Shown here piece by piece: positions 55,543 through 62,878 of a stretch of 64,000 bases of DNA. A program made the position numbers and the translations under genes. The stretch is taken from positions 620,001 through 684,000 of the forward strand of contig NZ_CP043051.1 in assembly GCF_008121495.1 (NCBI RefSeq). The letters run 5' to 3'. Within the stretch, counting starts at the first letter, position 1, and every line of letters begins with the position of its first letter. The notes below the pieces were generated by a model, which was not told the DNA's origin, searched no databases, and worked only from the letters and a program-made list of their open reading frames with translations. Source of the DNA: Mediterraneibacter gnavus ATCC 29149 (lineage in GTDB: Bacteria; Bacillota; Clostridia; Lachnospirales; Lachnospiraceae).

Positions 55543-56307
55543 TCAGGTGCTGACGATCACAGTCGGATATCCGGCTCTTTTGAGCATCTGCTCCATCCTT
55601 GCCGCATCTTCCAGTGTAATATAATTCCCCACTCTTACACGGTAGAGGCGATCTCCTTCCACAATATAAGCAGGAAAATCCTGTTCTAACAGTTCTTCCA
55701 GCAGGTTCTGTGCATATCTTTCGTTTCGGTATGCACCAACCTGTACTTCATATCCCGGAGATTCTACCTCATGATTCGACTCCAGTGTATCCAGAATTCC
55801 ATAAGCGATCGCCTGTGCGATTTCTTCAAAATTTTCGTCAAACAATTTGTTGTCTACATCTGAATTGATGAATCCAACCTCCACCAGCACTGCCGGCATT
55901 TTCGTTCTCTTTAAGACAACCAGGTTCGGTCTTGCCTTTACCCCAAGATTCACAAATCCGATATCTTCCAGCTGTTCGTTGATGTTTTCTGCCATCTTAA
56001 GCTTAATCCCTGATTTGTCATATACAAGACTCTCTACCCCTGATACTGCATTGTCTGAAGGAAACGAATTTCTATGAATAGAAACAAAAAAGTCTACTCC
56101 TGCATTGTTTGCTTCCATTGCCTTCTGATAAGGAGATTCATACACATCTGTCGTACGGGTGTACTGCACATCCAGGCCATGAGCCTCCAAAATCTCTCCC
56201 ACCGCCAGCGTCAGACGAAGGGTATCATCCTTTTCTTTCCGCTCTTTATAAACTGCTCCCGGATCTCTTCCTCCGTGTCCGGCATCCAGCATGATTGAAT
56301 ATGGCAT
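55543..56307 (-). CDS. N-acetylmuramoyl-L-alanine amidase with SPOR domain, no signal peptide
   Basis: A 254-residue enzyme. Residues 1-175 are an Amidase_3 domain with zinc ligands in IMLDAGHGGRDPGAV, FVSIHRNSFPS and the catalytic Glu in AVLVEVGFINSD; residues about 180-254 are a SPOR domain (YEVQVGAYRNERYAQNLLEELL, LYRVRVGNYITLEDAARM). No signal peptide is visible, as in CwlC of Bacillus, which lyses the mother-cell wall from inside late in sporulation. That role is inferred from architecture. It follows the Spo0A-C gene by about 65 bases on the same strand. Confidence 0.88.
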   Translation of the reverse strand: MPYSIMLDAGHGGRDPGAVYKERKEKDDTLRLTLAVGEILEAHGLDVQYTRTTDVYESPYQKAMEANNAGVDFFVSIHRNSFPSDNAVSGVESLVYDKSGIKLKMAENINEQLEDIGFVNLGVKARPNLVVLKRTKMPAVLVEVGFINSDVDNKLFDENFEEIAQAIAYGILDTLESNHEVESPGYEVQVGAYRNERYAQNLLEELLEQDFPAYIVEGDRLYRVRVGNYITLEDAARMEQMLKRAGYPTVIVST

Positions 56308-56373
56308 ATTCTATTGATTTCCTTTCCTGTCCGTTCTGTAATAGAATATGCAGATTCTGATACAAAGGTGCAA

Positions 56374-56835
56374 TCAATAATGCCTTTCTGACATACTCAG
56401 CATTTTCTCCAAAAAATGTTCGAACTCTACCGAGAACAAGTCCATCACTTCCTGATAAATCTGGGCCTTCATCTCACAGGTACTGGAGCTGCATATGGAA
56501 TCCTTTTCCCTCTTATGCTCCTCCTGCTGCATTCTGAAATACAGTGTTTTGAGCAGATTGGAATTTTGTGTATGTTCACAATCCAGATACAGTTCTACTA
56601 TATCCCGTTCCCCTTTGGTCAAAGCCACTTCAAATGCATGCCGTATTGCTCTTTCTACTCTGGAGGCCGTCGTTTCGTGCAGGCGGGCAATCTCAAAATA
56701 TAAAGAGCAGATTTTTCCGTCAGGATAATAAGGATCCGTATCAAATAATTCTATCGCATCACAGATATACGTAAATCCTTTTATGCTGGCTGGTACCCCC
56801 ATTTGAAGAAGTACATCGATTGTCTTGTCTCTCAT
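56374..56835 (-). CDS. Stand-alone Spo0A C-terminal DNA-binding domain protein
   Basis: A 153-residue protein. Residues about 5-80 match the Spo0A effector domain: VLLQMGVPASIKGFTYICDA, then TTASRVERAIRHAFEVA, the recognition helix region that binds 0A boxes. No receiver domain is present, so it is not controlled by the phosphorelay in the usual way. The rest is helical and rich in Glu, Gln and Met with two Cys (ICSSSTCEM). The start is MRDKTIDVLLQ, with GAGAGGG upstream. Its -35 box touches an operator-like palindrome shared with the divergent XRE regulator. It could compete with Spo0A or bind other sites. Confidence 0.82.
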   Translation of the reverse strand: MRDKTIDVLLQMGVPASIKGFTYICDAIELFDTDPYYPDGKICSLYFEIARLHETTASRVERAIRHAFEVALTKGERDIVELYLDCEHTQNSNLLKTLYFRMQQEEHKREKDSICSSSTCEMKAQIYQEVMDLFSVEFEHFLEKMLSMSERHY

Positions 56836-56882
56836 TTTTCTAACCCTCTCGTTTCTTGCCCGCACCACCACAATGTATCTCC

Positions 56883-56911
56883 AGTCTACGCCATATCCCT
56901 GTAAAAGTCAA
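56883..56911 (-). promoter_or_regulatory. Promoter of the Spo0A-C protein gene
   Basis: TTGACT (56911-56906) and TAGACT (56888-56883) are 17 bases apart on the minus strand. The -35 box abuts the palindrome ACAAGTTTCTTGT. Confidence 0.62.
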
Positions 56912-56966
56912 CAAGTTTCTTGTAACATTTTGTTGACTTTATATGATTCTTGCACTATACTTGTTG
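56909..56966. promoter_or_regulatory. Operator-like repeats in the divergent XRE/Spo0A-C region
   Basis: The palindrome ACAAGTTTCTTGT (56911-56923) lies next to the -35 box of the Spo0A-C gene. CAACAAGT (56909-56916) is mirrored by ACTTGTTG (56959-56966) on the -10 box of the XRE gene, and TTGTTG appears again at its -35. The half-sites are placed to block both promoters. Confidence 0.6.
56933..56961 (+). promoter_or_regulatory. Promoter of the XRE/S24-like regulator
   Basis: TTGACT (56933-56938) and TATACT (56956-56961) are 17 bases apart, about 34 bases before the ATG. Confidence 0.72.
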
Positions 56967-56994
56967 CTATAAATCGAAATAGGAGGATGTCTGT

Positions 56995-57783
56995 ATGAAA
57001 ATCGGAAATCAAATACGTCATCGTCGCACAGAACTGAATCTTTCCCGTGGAGAACTTGCTAACAAGATTCAGGTAACCCCATCAGCAATCGCAAACTATG
57101 AAAACGGTGTCAGCTATCCAAAACCCGATATTTTGGTCGCACTCATGAACGCACTGGATGTTGATGCCAATTATCTATACTGGAATTATCTTTCAAACAG
57201 CACGATTCAACGACTCTACCGAAAAGTTCTCAGCCCCGAAGAAAAAGAATCTATTTTAAAATACCGCGAACTCTCTGAAAACGGCAAAAGTCTGGTCCGC
57301 CTGATCATTGACGAAGAATATAAACGCATGAACCAGAGCGAATATATCAATCTTCCGTTTTACCGCCCCGGCATCCGCAAAGTACATTCCGGCTTTCTTT
57401 TTCAGGATACCACTCAGACGATCCGGGTGCGCAGAAAGCATGTTCCCAAAGACAGCGATTTCTGCTTTCAGGTTCTGATCGACCGCTATCAGCCGGTATT
57501 TCAAAAAAATGATATTCTGGCACTGCAGCGTATCAATGCCTCACACAATGAAATCGGACTTTTCTGGTTCAACGGCATCTACTATATCCGGATCCTCTCC
57601 GAGGAAGGCAGCATCCGCAGGCTTCGTTCTCTCAATGTGATCGATCCCGATATCGTAGTCAATGAACAGGATCAGCTGGAATGTATCGGCAAAATTCACG
57701 GAAAAGTTTACGGAAACTATGAGATTTACGGAACTTGTGAAGAAGATGAGACCATACCCGAACACGAGATTGAAATCCAATAA
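56995..57783 (+). CDS. XRE-family regulator with degenerate S24 (LexA-like) domain
   Basis: A 262-residue protein. Residues 1-62 are an HTH of the XRE/Cro type (IGNQIRHRRTELNLSRGELANKI, TPSAIANYENGVSYPKPDI). After a helical linker, the part from about residue 120 resembles the LexA/CI peptidase fold (VLIDRYQPVFQKNDILALQR; NEIGLFWFNGIYYIRIL). The usual Ser of the G-D-S-M motif and the Lys of the V-K-R-L motif are absent, so self-cleavage is not expected. AGGAGG precedes the ATG. It is divergent from the Spo0A-C gene, with operator-like repeats between, suggesting autoregulation and control of that neighbour. Confidence 0.85.
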   Translation: MKIGNQIRHRRTELNLSRGELANKIQVTPSAIANYENGVSYPKPDILVALMNALDVDANYLYWNYLSNSTIQRLYRKVLSPEEKESILKYRELSENGKSLVRLIIDEEYKRMNQSEYINLPFYRPGIRKVHSGFLFQDTTQTIRVRRKHVPKDSDFCFQVLIDRYQPVFQKNDILALQRINASHNEIGLFWFNGIYYIRILSEEGSIRRLRSLNVIDPDIVVNEQDQLECIGKIHGKVYGNYEIYGTCEEDETIPEHEIEIQ

Positions 57784-57829
57784 AAAAGCAGAATCTTGCG
57801 CCATATTTGGTACAAGATTCTGCTTTTTT
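57783..57829. terminator. Bidirectional terminator between the XRE gene and glmM
   Basis: AAAAAAGCAGAATCTTG and CAAGATTCTGCTTTTTT form a perfect 17-base stem with a 13-base loop and T runs on both strands. Confidence 0.93.
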
Positions 57830-57833
57830 ATTT

Positions 57834-59180
57834 TTATTCCTGAACAAGTCCCTGTTCTTTCATTACATTGACAACCTGATTCACATACTCTGTGCATATC
57901 TCATCTGTTGCCGCTTCCACCATAACGCGGATCACAGGCTCTGTTCCACTTTCTCTTACCAGAATTCTTCCGTCACTTCCAAGTGCTTCTGCCGCTGCTT
58001 TGATCGCATTCTGTACGGCTTCATTTTCCAACGCTGTCTTTTTGTCTGTCACACGGACATTCTGAAGAAGCTGCGGATAAATCTTCACTTCAGAGCACAG
58101 CTTTCCAAGTGACTGTTTCTTCTCCATAATGACTTCCATCAGCATCAGAGAAGTCAGGATTCCGTCTCCGGTTCTTGCGTGTTTGCTGAAAATAATATGT
58201 CCGGACTGCTCTCCGCCAAGAACAAATCCGTTGTTCATCATGTTTTCATACACATATTTATCACCGACTGCTGTCTGCTCATATTTCATGCCGACTTTAT
58301 CACAAGCCTTGTAAAGCCCCAGATTGGACATTACAGTTGTAACTATCGTATTTCCTGCAAGTCGTCCCTGTTCCATCAGGTATTTTCCGCATACGTATAA
58401 GATCAGATCTCCGTCTACGACATTTCCATTCTCATCCACGGCAATACAGCGATCTGCATCTCCGTCATAGGCAAATCCTACGTCCAGATTATTCTCTTTT
58501 ACAAATGCCTGCAGCTTTTCAATATGTGTCGATCCGCAATTTGTATTGATATTTACACCATCCGGCTCATTGCTGATCACATATGTCTTTGCTCCGAGTG
58601 CATCATACACACTTTTTGCAATGCTGGATGAGCTTCCATTGGCACAGTCCAGACCAATCTTCATATCTTTAAAGGAACGTGTTGCCAGTGAGATCAGATG
58701 TCCGATGTAACGATTTCTTCCTGCCGCATAATCAACTGTTCTTCCAATGTGTTCCCCAACCGCAAGTGGAAGCTCTTCTGTTTTTCCGTCAATATACGCT
58801 TCAATCTGCTCCTCTACTTCTGCTTCAATCTTATGCCCCTGTCCGTTGATCACCTTGATTCCATTGTCATAAAACGGATTGTGGCTCGCAGAAATCATAA
58901 TTCCGCAGTCAAAATCTTCTGTTCTTACCACATAGGACACACTCGGTGTTGTTGTTACATGTAAGAGGTATGCATCTGCTCCGGAAGCTGTCAGTCCTGA
59001 TGCCAGTGCATATTCAAACATATAACTGCTTCGTCTTGTATCTTTTCCGATCACGATTCTGGCTTTCTTCTCTCTGCCAAAATACCATCCCAGATAACGA
59101 CCTACTTTGAAAGCATGTTCTACTGTTAAAACAACATTTGCCTCTCCTCTGAATCCATCAGTTCCAAAATATTTACCCAT
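57834..59180 (-). CDS. glmM: Phosphoglucosamine mutase
   Basis: A 448-residue alpha-D-phosphohexomutase converting glucosamine-6-phosphate to glucosamine-1-phosphate for UDP-GlcNAc. FGTDGFRGEAN opens the protein, the phosphoserine is in IMISASHNPFYDNG, the metal site is AYDGDADRCIAVDE, the sugar loop is GGEQSGHI and the phosphate loop is RESGTEPVIRVM. Length is normal. It has AGGGAGA upstream of the ATG and converges with the XRE gene. Confidence 0.96.
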   Translation of the reverse strand: MGKYFGTDGFRGEANVVLTVEHAFKVGRYLGWYFGREKKARIVIGKDTRRSSYMFEYALASGLTASGADAYLLHVTTTPSVSYVVRTEDFDCGIMISASHNPFYDNGIKVINGQGHKIEAEVEEQIEAYIDGKTEELPLAVGEHIGRTVDYAAGRNRYIGHLISLATRSFKDMKIGLDCANGSSSSIAKSVYDALGAKTYVISNEPDGVNINTNCGSTHIEKLQAFVKENNLDVGFAYDGDADRCIAVDENGNVVDGDLILYVCGKYLMEQGRLAGNTIVTTVMSNLGLYKACDKVGMKYEQTAVGDKYVYENMMNNGFVLGGEQSGHIIFSKHARTGDGILTSLMLMEVIMEKKQSLGKLCSEVKIYPQLLQNVRVTDKKTALENEAVQNAIKAAAEALGSDGRILVRESGTEPVIRVMVEAATDEICTEYVNQVVNVMKEQGLVQE

Positions 59181-59349
59181 ATGTCTCCCTCTTATTCTTT
59201 ATTTTGACCTCTTGTGTCACTGCCTTTCAGTACGTCACCGCACTGACGCTCTTATTATATTCTTTTTGATTTTAAAATACAACTGTTTTCTTTCTTCTGT
59301 TTTTCCTGTACAATAGATAACGTACAATCATTCATAATGGGAGGAAATG

Positions 59350-60144
59350 ATGATAAAATTAATTGCAAGTGATCTGGATGGAACTCTTTTACAAAACGGC
59401 GCCCAGGCGCTCACTCCGCGGGCGATTGATCTGATTTCCAGACTGTGCGATGCCGGAATTCATTTTGTATCTGCCAGCGGAAGACAGTATGATAATCAAA
59501 AACGTGTCTTTGCACCTTTAAAGGACCGTATTTCATTTATCGCAGAGAATGGCTCAATCTGCATGCATCAGGGAAAAGTCATTTCCCGTGCTACGATCAA
59601 CGATGATCTGGCAGCCAGGATTTTAAAGGAAATCAAAAAACAGAATCATTTCGAAATCGTAGTTTCCAGAGAAGATACCTGCTTTATCGAAAACAATGTT
59701 CCGGAATTTGTCAACCACATCGTCAATGTAATGCACAATACAACTCAGATCGTGGATGATATCACGAAAGTAGACGGACCGATCCTAAAAATCGCCATCT
59801 GCAACATGTCTGACAGCACTCATATTGTCGATAAATATTTGAAACACCTTCAGGATCTGTTTGGCTCTGAGATCAAAGTGGTCACTTCTGGAAATATCTG
59901 GATCGATTTTATCGCTCCAGGAAGCAACAAAGGAACCGCCCTTCAGAACTTGATGGATTTATTCCATGTAAAACCGGAAGAATGTGTTGCATTCGGAGAT
60001 CAGTACAATGACATTGAAATGCTGCAGCTTGTCGGCACCAGCTATGCCATGTCCAACGCAGCTCCTGGAATTTCTTACTATTCTACCTATGTGACAGATT
60101 CTGTGGAGGACGTACTGGAAGACATTCTTGCACAGGTACGTTAA
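59350..60144 (+). CDS. HAD-superfamily Cof-type sugar phosphatase
   Basis: A 264-residue phosphatase of the Cof/YidA group. Motif I is ASDLDGTLLQ with the nucleophile Asp, motif II is FVSASGRQYD, a Lys in KGTALQNLMD and motif IV GDQYNDIEML complete the active site; a C2-type cap lies between. The substrate is not readable; relatives act on sugar phosphates or flavin intermediates. I use the second of two adjacent ATG codons because GGAGG is at the right distance from it. Confidence 0.9.
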   Translation: MIKLIASDLDGTLLQNGAQALTPRAIDLISRLCDAGIHFVSASGRQYDNQKRVFAPLKDRISFIAENGSICMHQGKVISRATINDDLAARILKEIKKQNHFEIVVSREDTCFIENNVPEFVNHIVNVMHNTTQIVDDITKVDGPILKIAICNMSDSTHIVDKYLKHLQDLFGSEIKVVTSGNIWIDFIAPGSNKGTALQNLMDLFHVKPEECVAFGDQYNDIEMLQLVGTSYAMSNAAPGISYYSTYVTDSVEDVLEDILAQVR

Positions 60145-60155
60145 CTCTGTAGCAA

Positions 60156-60199
60156 AAAAGGATGACATCTGCATCAGTCCATGTAGTCGTCATCCTTTT
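60156..60199. terminator. Terminator between the HAD gene and rpiB
   Basis: AAAAGGATGAC and GTCATCCTTTT form an 11-base stem around a 22-base loop, with A and T runs serving both converging genes. Confidence 0.82.
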
Positions 60200-60224
60200 C
60201 ACATTTTATTTGATATGTTACACG

Positions 60225-60665
60225 TTATCTCTCTTCGATCTCCATGATCATATCCACACGTCTCTGGTGGCGTCCGCCTTCAAACTCCGTGTTCAGCCAT
60301 ACATCTACGATCATTTTCGCGAGCTCTGCACCTACCACTCTTGCGCCAAATGCAAGCACATTACAGTTATTGTGTGCTCTGGACATCTTCGCTGTAAACG
60401 GCTCGCTGCAAACTGCTGCACGCACTCCTTTGACCTTGTTTGCTGCAAGAGATATTCCCAGTCCTGTACCGCAAATCAAGATTCCACAGTCCACTTCTTT
60501 TGCAACAACTGCACGGCCTACTGCTTCCCCATACTTCGGATAGTCACAGCTTTCAGATGAATCCGTTCCGAAATCTACGACTTCATGTCCTTTTTCTTTC
60601 AGAAATTCGATGATTTCTGCTTTTAATTCCAATGCTGAATGGTCATTTCCAATTCCAATTCTCAT
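60225..60665 (-). CDS. rpiB: Ribose-5-phosphate isomerase B
   Basis: A 146-residue isomerase of the RpiB/LacAB family. IGNDHSALELKAEIIEFL, FGTDSSESCDYP, the catalytic Cys region DCGILICGTGLGISLAANK and the RAHNNCNVLAFGARVVG segment are present. It interconverts ribose-5-phosphate and ribulose-5-phosphate. The start is MRIGIGNDH with GGAGAGAG upstream; the longer open frame has no ribosome site. Confidence 0.94.
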   Translation of the reverse strand: MRIGIGNDHSALELKAEIIEFLKEKGHEVVDFGTDSSESCDYPKYGEAVGRAVVAKEVDCGILICGTGLGISLAANKVKGVRAAVCSEPFTAKMSRAHNNCNVLAFGARVVGAELAKMIVDVWLNTEFEGGRHQRRVDMIMEIEER

Positions 60666-60763
60666 GATCTCTCTCCTCGTATCTCTTTCTTTTTCCAATT
60701 CTCTTCTATTGTCCAATATCCAAAGATAATTGTCAAGCATCCACATGTACTTTCTGCTATACA

Positions 60764-60810
60764 AAACAGGCACGAAAGACTGGCTTTTGCCAGATCTTCC
60801 ATGCCTGTTT
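60764..60810 (-). terminator. Terminator of the CUT1 sugar transporter operon
   Basis: AAACAGGCA pairs with TGCCTGTTT, with an inner stem TGGC/GCCA; on the minus strand it runs into GTTTTGT. Confidence 0.7.
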
Positions 60811-60826
60811 CACTTTTTCAAACCTG

Positions 60827-60994
60827 CTATTTATATTTATTGTTGTAAATAAACAAGAGTGTCAGCAAGCCTACCAGTCCTGCCAGTTCCATAATCAGTC
60901 CCGGCACGCCGATATTTTTCTGTCCTATCATGATCAGGGCGAGGCAGACAACAAAAACAACAGCCATGATCAAAGTTCGAATCTTTTCTTGCAT
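60827..60994 (-). CDS. 55-residue two-helix membrane protein of a sugar transporter operon
   Basis: I translated this from the minus strand: MQEKIRTLIMAVVFVVCLA, then LIMIGQKNIGVPGLIMELAG and LVGLLTLLFIYNNKYK. It has two membrane helices joined by a GQKNIGVPGL turn and a basic end. A strong GGAGGAG lies seven bases before the ATG, and the gene starts 12 bases after the stop of the permease gene, so it is clearly co-transcribed. I recall similar short genes behind CUT1 permeases in Lachnospiraceae (possibly the DUF6903 type) but cannot confirm this. Function unknown. Confidence 0.72.
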   Translation of the reverse strand: MQEKIRTLIMAVVFVVCLALIMIGQKNIGVPGLIMELAGLVGLLTLLFIYNNKYK

Positions 60995-61006
60995 TTTTGT
61001 CTCCTC

Positions 61007-61885
61007 CTATCCTTTGAGTCCACCAAGTGTCATACCTTCTGTCAGTCTCTTCTGTACACAGATATACAGAACCAGTACCGGAATCATAACGATCACAAGA
61101 CCTGCATACATGATACCGTAGTTGGTTGCTGTTCTCTCGACTGCCATCAGATTCTTCAGTCCCATTGCCAGTGTTCCGTTTTCATCCATCAATGTATATG
61201 CGATAATATATTCATTCCAGAATGTCAGGAAGTTGAACATAATCACTGTCAGAATACTTGGTTTTGCCATCGGAATCATGATCTTAACCATCGTCTTAAA
61301 GTATCCGCATCCATCCATATAAGCTGCTTCTTCAAATCCTTTCGGAAGTGTCTGGAAATATCCGCTCAGCAGATAAATCGTAAACGGCAGGTTACAGGAT
61401 GCGTAGATCAGTGCCAGGATAAACCGGTTATCCAGGAAGAAATCTACATGCAGAGCCTTGTTCCAGGAACTCAGCATCAAAAAGATCGGTACTACAATGT
61501 AATTGACATTGATAAACAATCCTGCCATGAACGCACCATTGAAGAACTTCTTTCCTCTGAACTTAAAGCGTGCCAGCACATAAGATGCCGGAAGAGCCAG
61601 GATCAGAAGAAGTGCAAGAGCCAGCGCTGTCACAATGAAAGAGTTCAGGAAGAAATCTCCCATTCTTGCATCCTGAAATGCTACTACAAAGTTCTGATAG
61701 TAAAACTGTTTTGGAAGTGCCCATGGATTTACATCCGCTCCAATGAATTCTGCATTCTTCTTCAAACTCGCCATAAATACCCATGCAACCGGTACAATGA
61801 TCGAAATAGCCAGAGCGATCAGAGCTACATAGATAAAAATCTTGTAAAGTACATGTGTAGGAATTCTGTGTTTTTTCTCATGCAT
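61007..61885 (-). CDS. CUT1 sugar ABC transporter permease (MalG/UgpE-like)
   Basis: A 292-residue permease with six membrane segments and the EAA loop in KGFEEAAYMDGCGYFKTMVKI. The C-terminus EGMTLGGLKG is typical of the MalG-type partner. GGAGCG precedes the ATG. With the next permease it forms the channel of a carbohydrate importer distinct from the mal operon; the sugar is unknown. Confidence 0.92.
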   Translation of the reverse strand: MHEKKHRIPTHVLYKIFIYVALIALAISIIVPVAWVFMASLKKNAEFIGADVNPWALPKQFYYQNFVVAFQDARMGDFFLNSFIVTALALALLLILALPASYVLARFKFRGKKFFNGAFMAGLFINVNYIVVPIFLMLSSWNKALHVDFFLDNRFILALIYASCNLPFTIYLLSGYFQTLPKGFEEAAYMDGCGYFKTMVKIMIPMAKPSILTVIMFNFLTFWNEYIIAYTLMDENGTLAMGLKNLMAVERTATNYGIMYAGLVIVMIPVLVLYICVQKRLTEGMTLGGLKG

Positions 61886-61904
61886 ATCTCTACTTCGCTC
61901 CTTT

Positions 61905-62795
61905 CTAGAATTCTAAGACTTCTCTGTCTGTAATCTTGTTTACAACTGCTGCCAGTATGAACGAGAAGAGGAATACAACAACTCCGATCGCCATACCGTA
62001 TCCGTATACACCTGCTCCATATGCCTGCTTGTACATATAGTTCAGGAAAACTTCTGTCTTTCCGTTCGGGCCTCCGTCTGTCATGATCTGAACAAACAGG
62101 AAACTTAAGTTGATCGTACTGATGATATAGAATGTCAATGTAGTACGGATATTGCTCCAGATCAACGGCAAAGTCACCTGGAAGAAAATCTGAATCTCTG
62201 TTGCTCCATCCAGTGATGCGGCTTCATAGAGATCTTCCGGAATTGCTGCCATACTGGACATATACATGACCATATAATATCCGATTGCCTGCCATACCAG
62301 TGCAAAGATCACAGAATAAATAACAATACTCGGATCTCCCATCCACTGATGCTTTAATCCACTCAGATGAATCGCATCCAAAAATGTATTGAGCAGTCCT
62401 GTACTCGGATTGTAGATTGCACCGAAAATACCTGCAATAACAACAATACTCAAAATGTTTGGTATGTAGAAAATAATTCTGAAGAAATTCTTGCCTCTAA
62501 AGTTCCCCCTTGAAAGTAACGCCGCAAATAAAACTGCAAGAACGATCGTACAGATCATTACCATCACAATAATAAGAATCGAGTTCTGCATCGCTTCCAG
62601 AAAGTTCTTATCATCCATCAGTTTTACAAAGTTGCTGAATCCCACAAAACTCTTCTTATTTGTAATTCCACCCATGCGGTACAAGGACATACGGAAGACA
62701 TTGATCGTCGGAATAAATATAAAGATCGTTGCCAGAATTACAGCAGGCGCCAGACAAATGAATATAAATCTTCTCTGCGCTTTCTCCCTGTTCAT
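61905..62795 (-). CDS. CUT1 sugar ABC transporter permease (MalF/UgpA-like)
   Basis: A 296-residue permease with six membrane segments. The EAA loop is PEDLYEAASLDGATEIQIFFQVTLPL. It is shorter than the MalF of the mal operon, lacking the extra N-terminal segments. GGAGGAA precedes the ATG. A perfect hairpin separates it from the binding-protein gene. Confidence 0.92.
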   Translation of the reverse strand: MNREKAQRRFIFICLAPAVILATIFIFIPTINVFRMSLYRMGGITNKKSFVGFSNFVKLMDDKNFLEAMQNSILIIVMVMICTIVLAVLFAALLSRGNFRGKNFFRIIFYIPNILSIVVIAGIFGAIYNPSTGLLNTFLDAIHLSGLKHQWMGDPSIVIYSVIFALVWQAIGYYMVMYMSSMAAIPEDLYEAASLDGATEIQIFFQVTLPLIWSNIRTTLTFYIISTINLSFLFVQIMTDGGPNGKTEVFLNYMYKQAYGAGVYGYGMAIGVVVFLFSFILAAVVNKITDREVLEF

Positions 62796-62826
62796 AGATT
62801 TCCTCCTCCATACTGCTGTCTTTTAA

Positions 62827-62855
62827 AAACGGTGAGTTATCATAACTCACCGTTT
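62827..62855 (-). terminator. Intercistronic hairpin between binding protein and permease
   Basis: AAACGGTGAGTTA and TAACTCACCGTTT form a perfect 13-base stem with a three-base loop, with TTTT after it on the minus strand. In sugar transporter operons such hairpins keep the binding-protein message more abundant than that of the permeases. Confidence 0.75.
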
Positions 62856-62878
62856 CATGTCAGCCGAATATCACTCTC

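Noticed and set aside
60989-61933. Plus-strand frame of 314 codons opposite the sugar permeases
   Set aside because: Antisense shadow; the minus-strand permeases and the short gene behind them explain the region.
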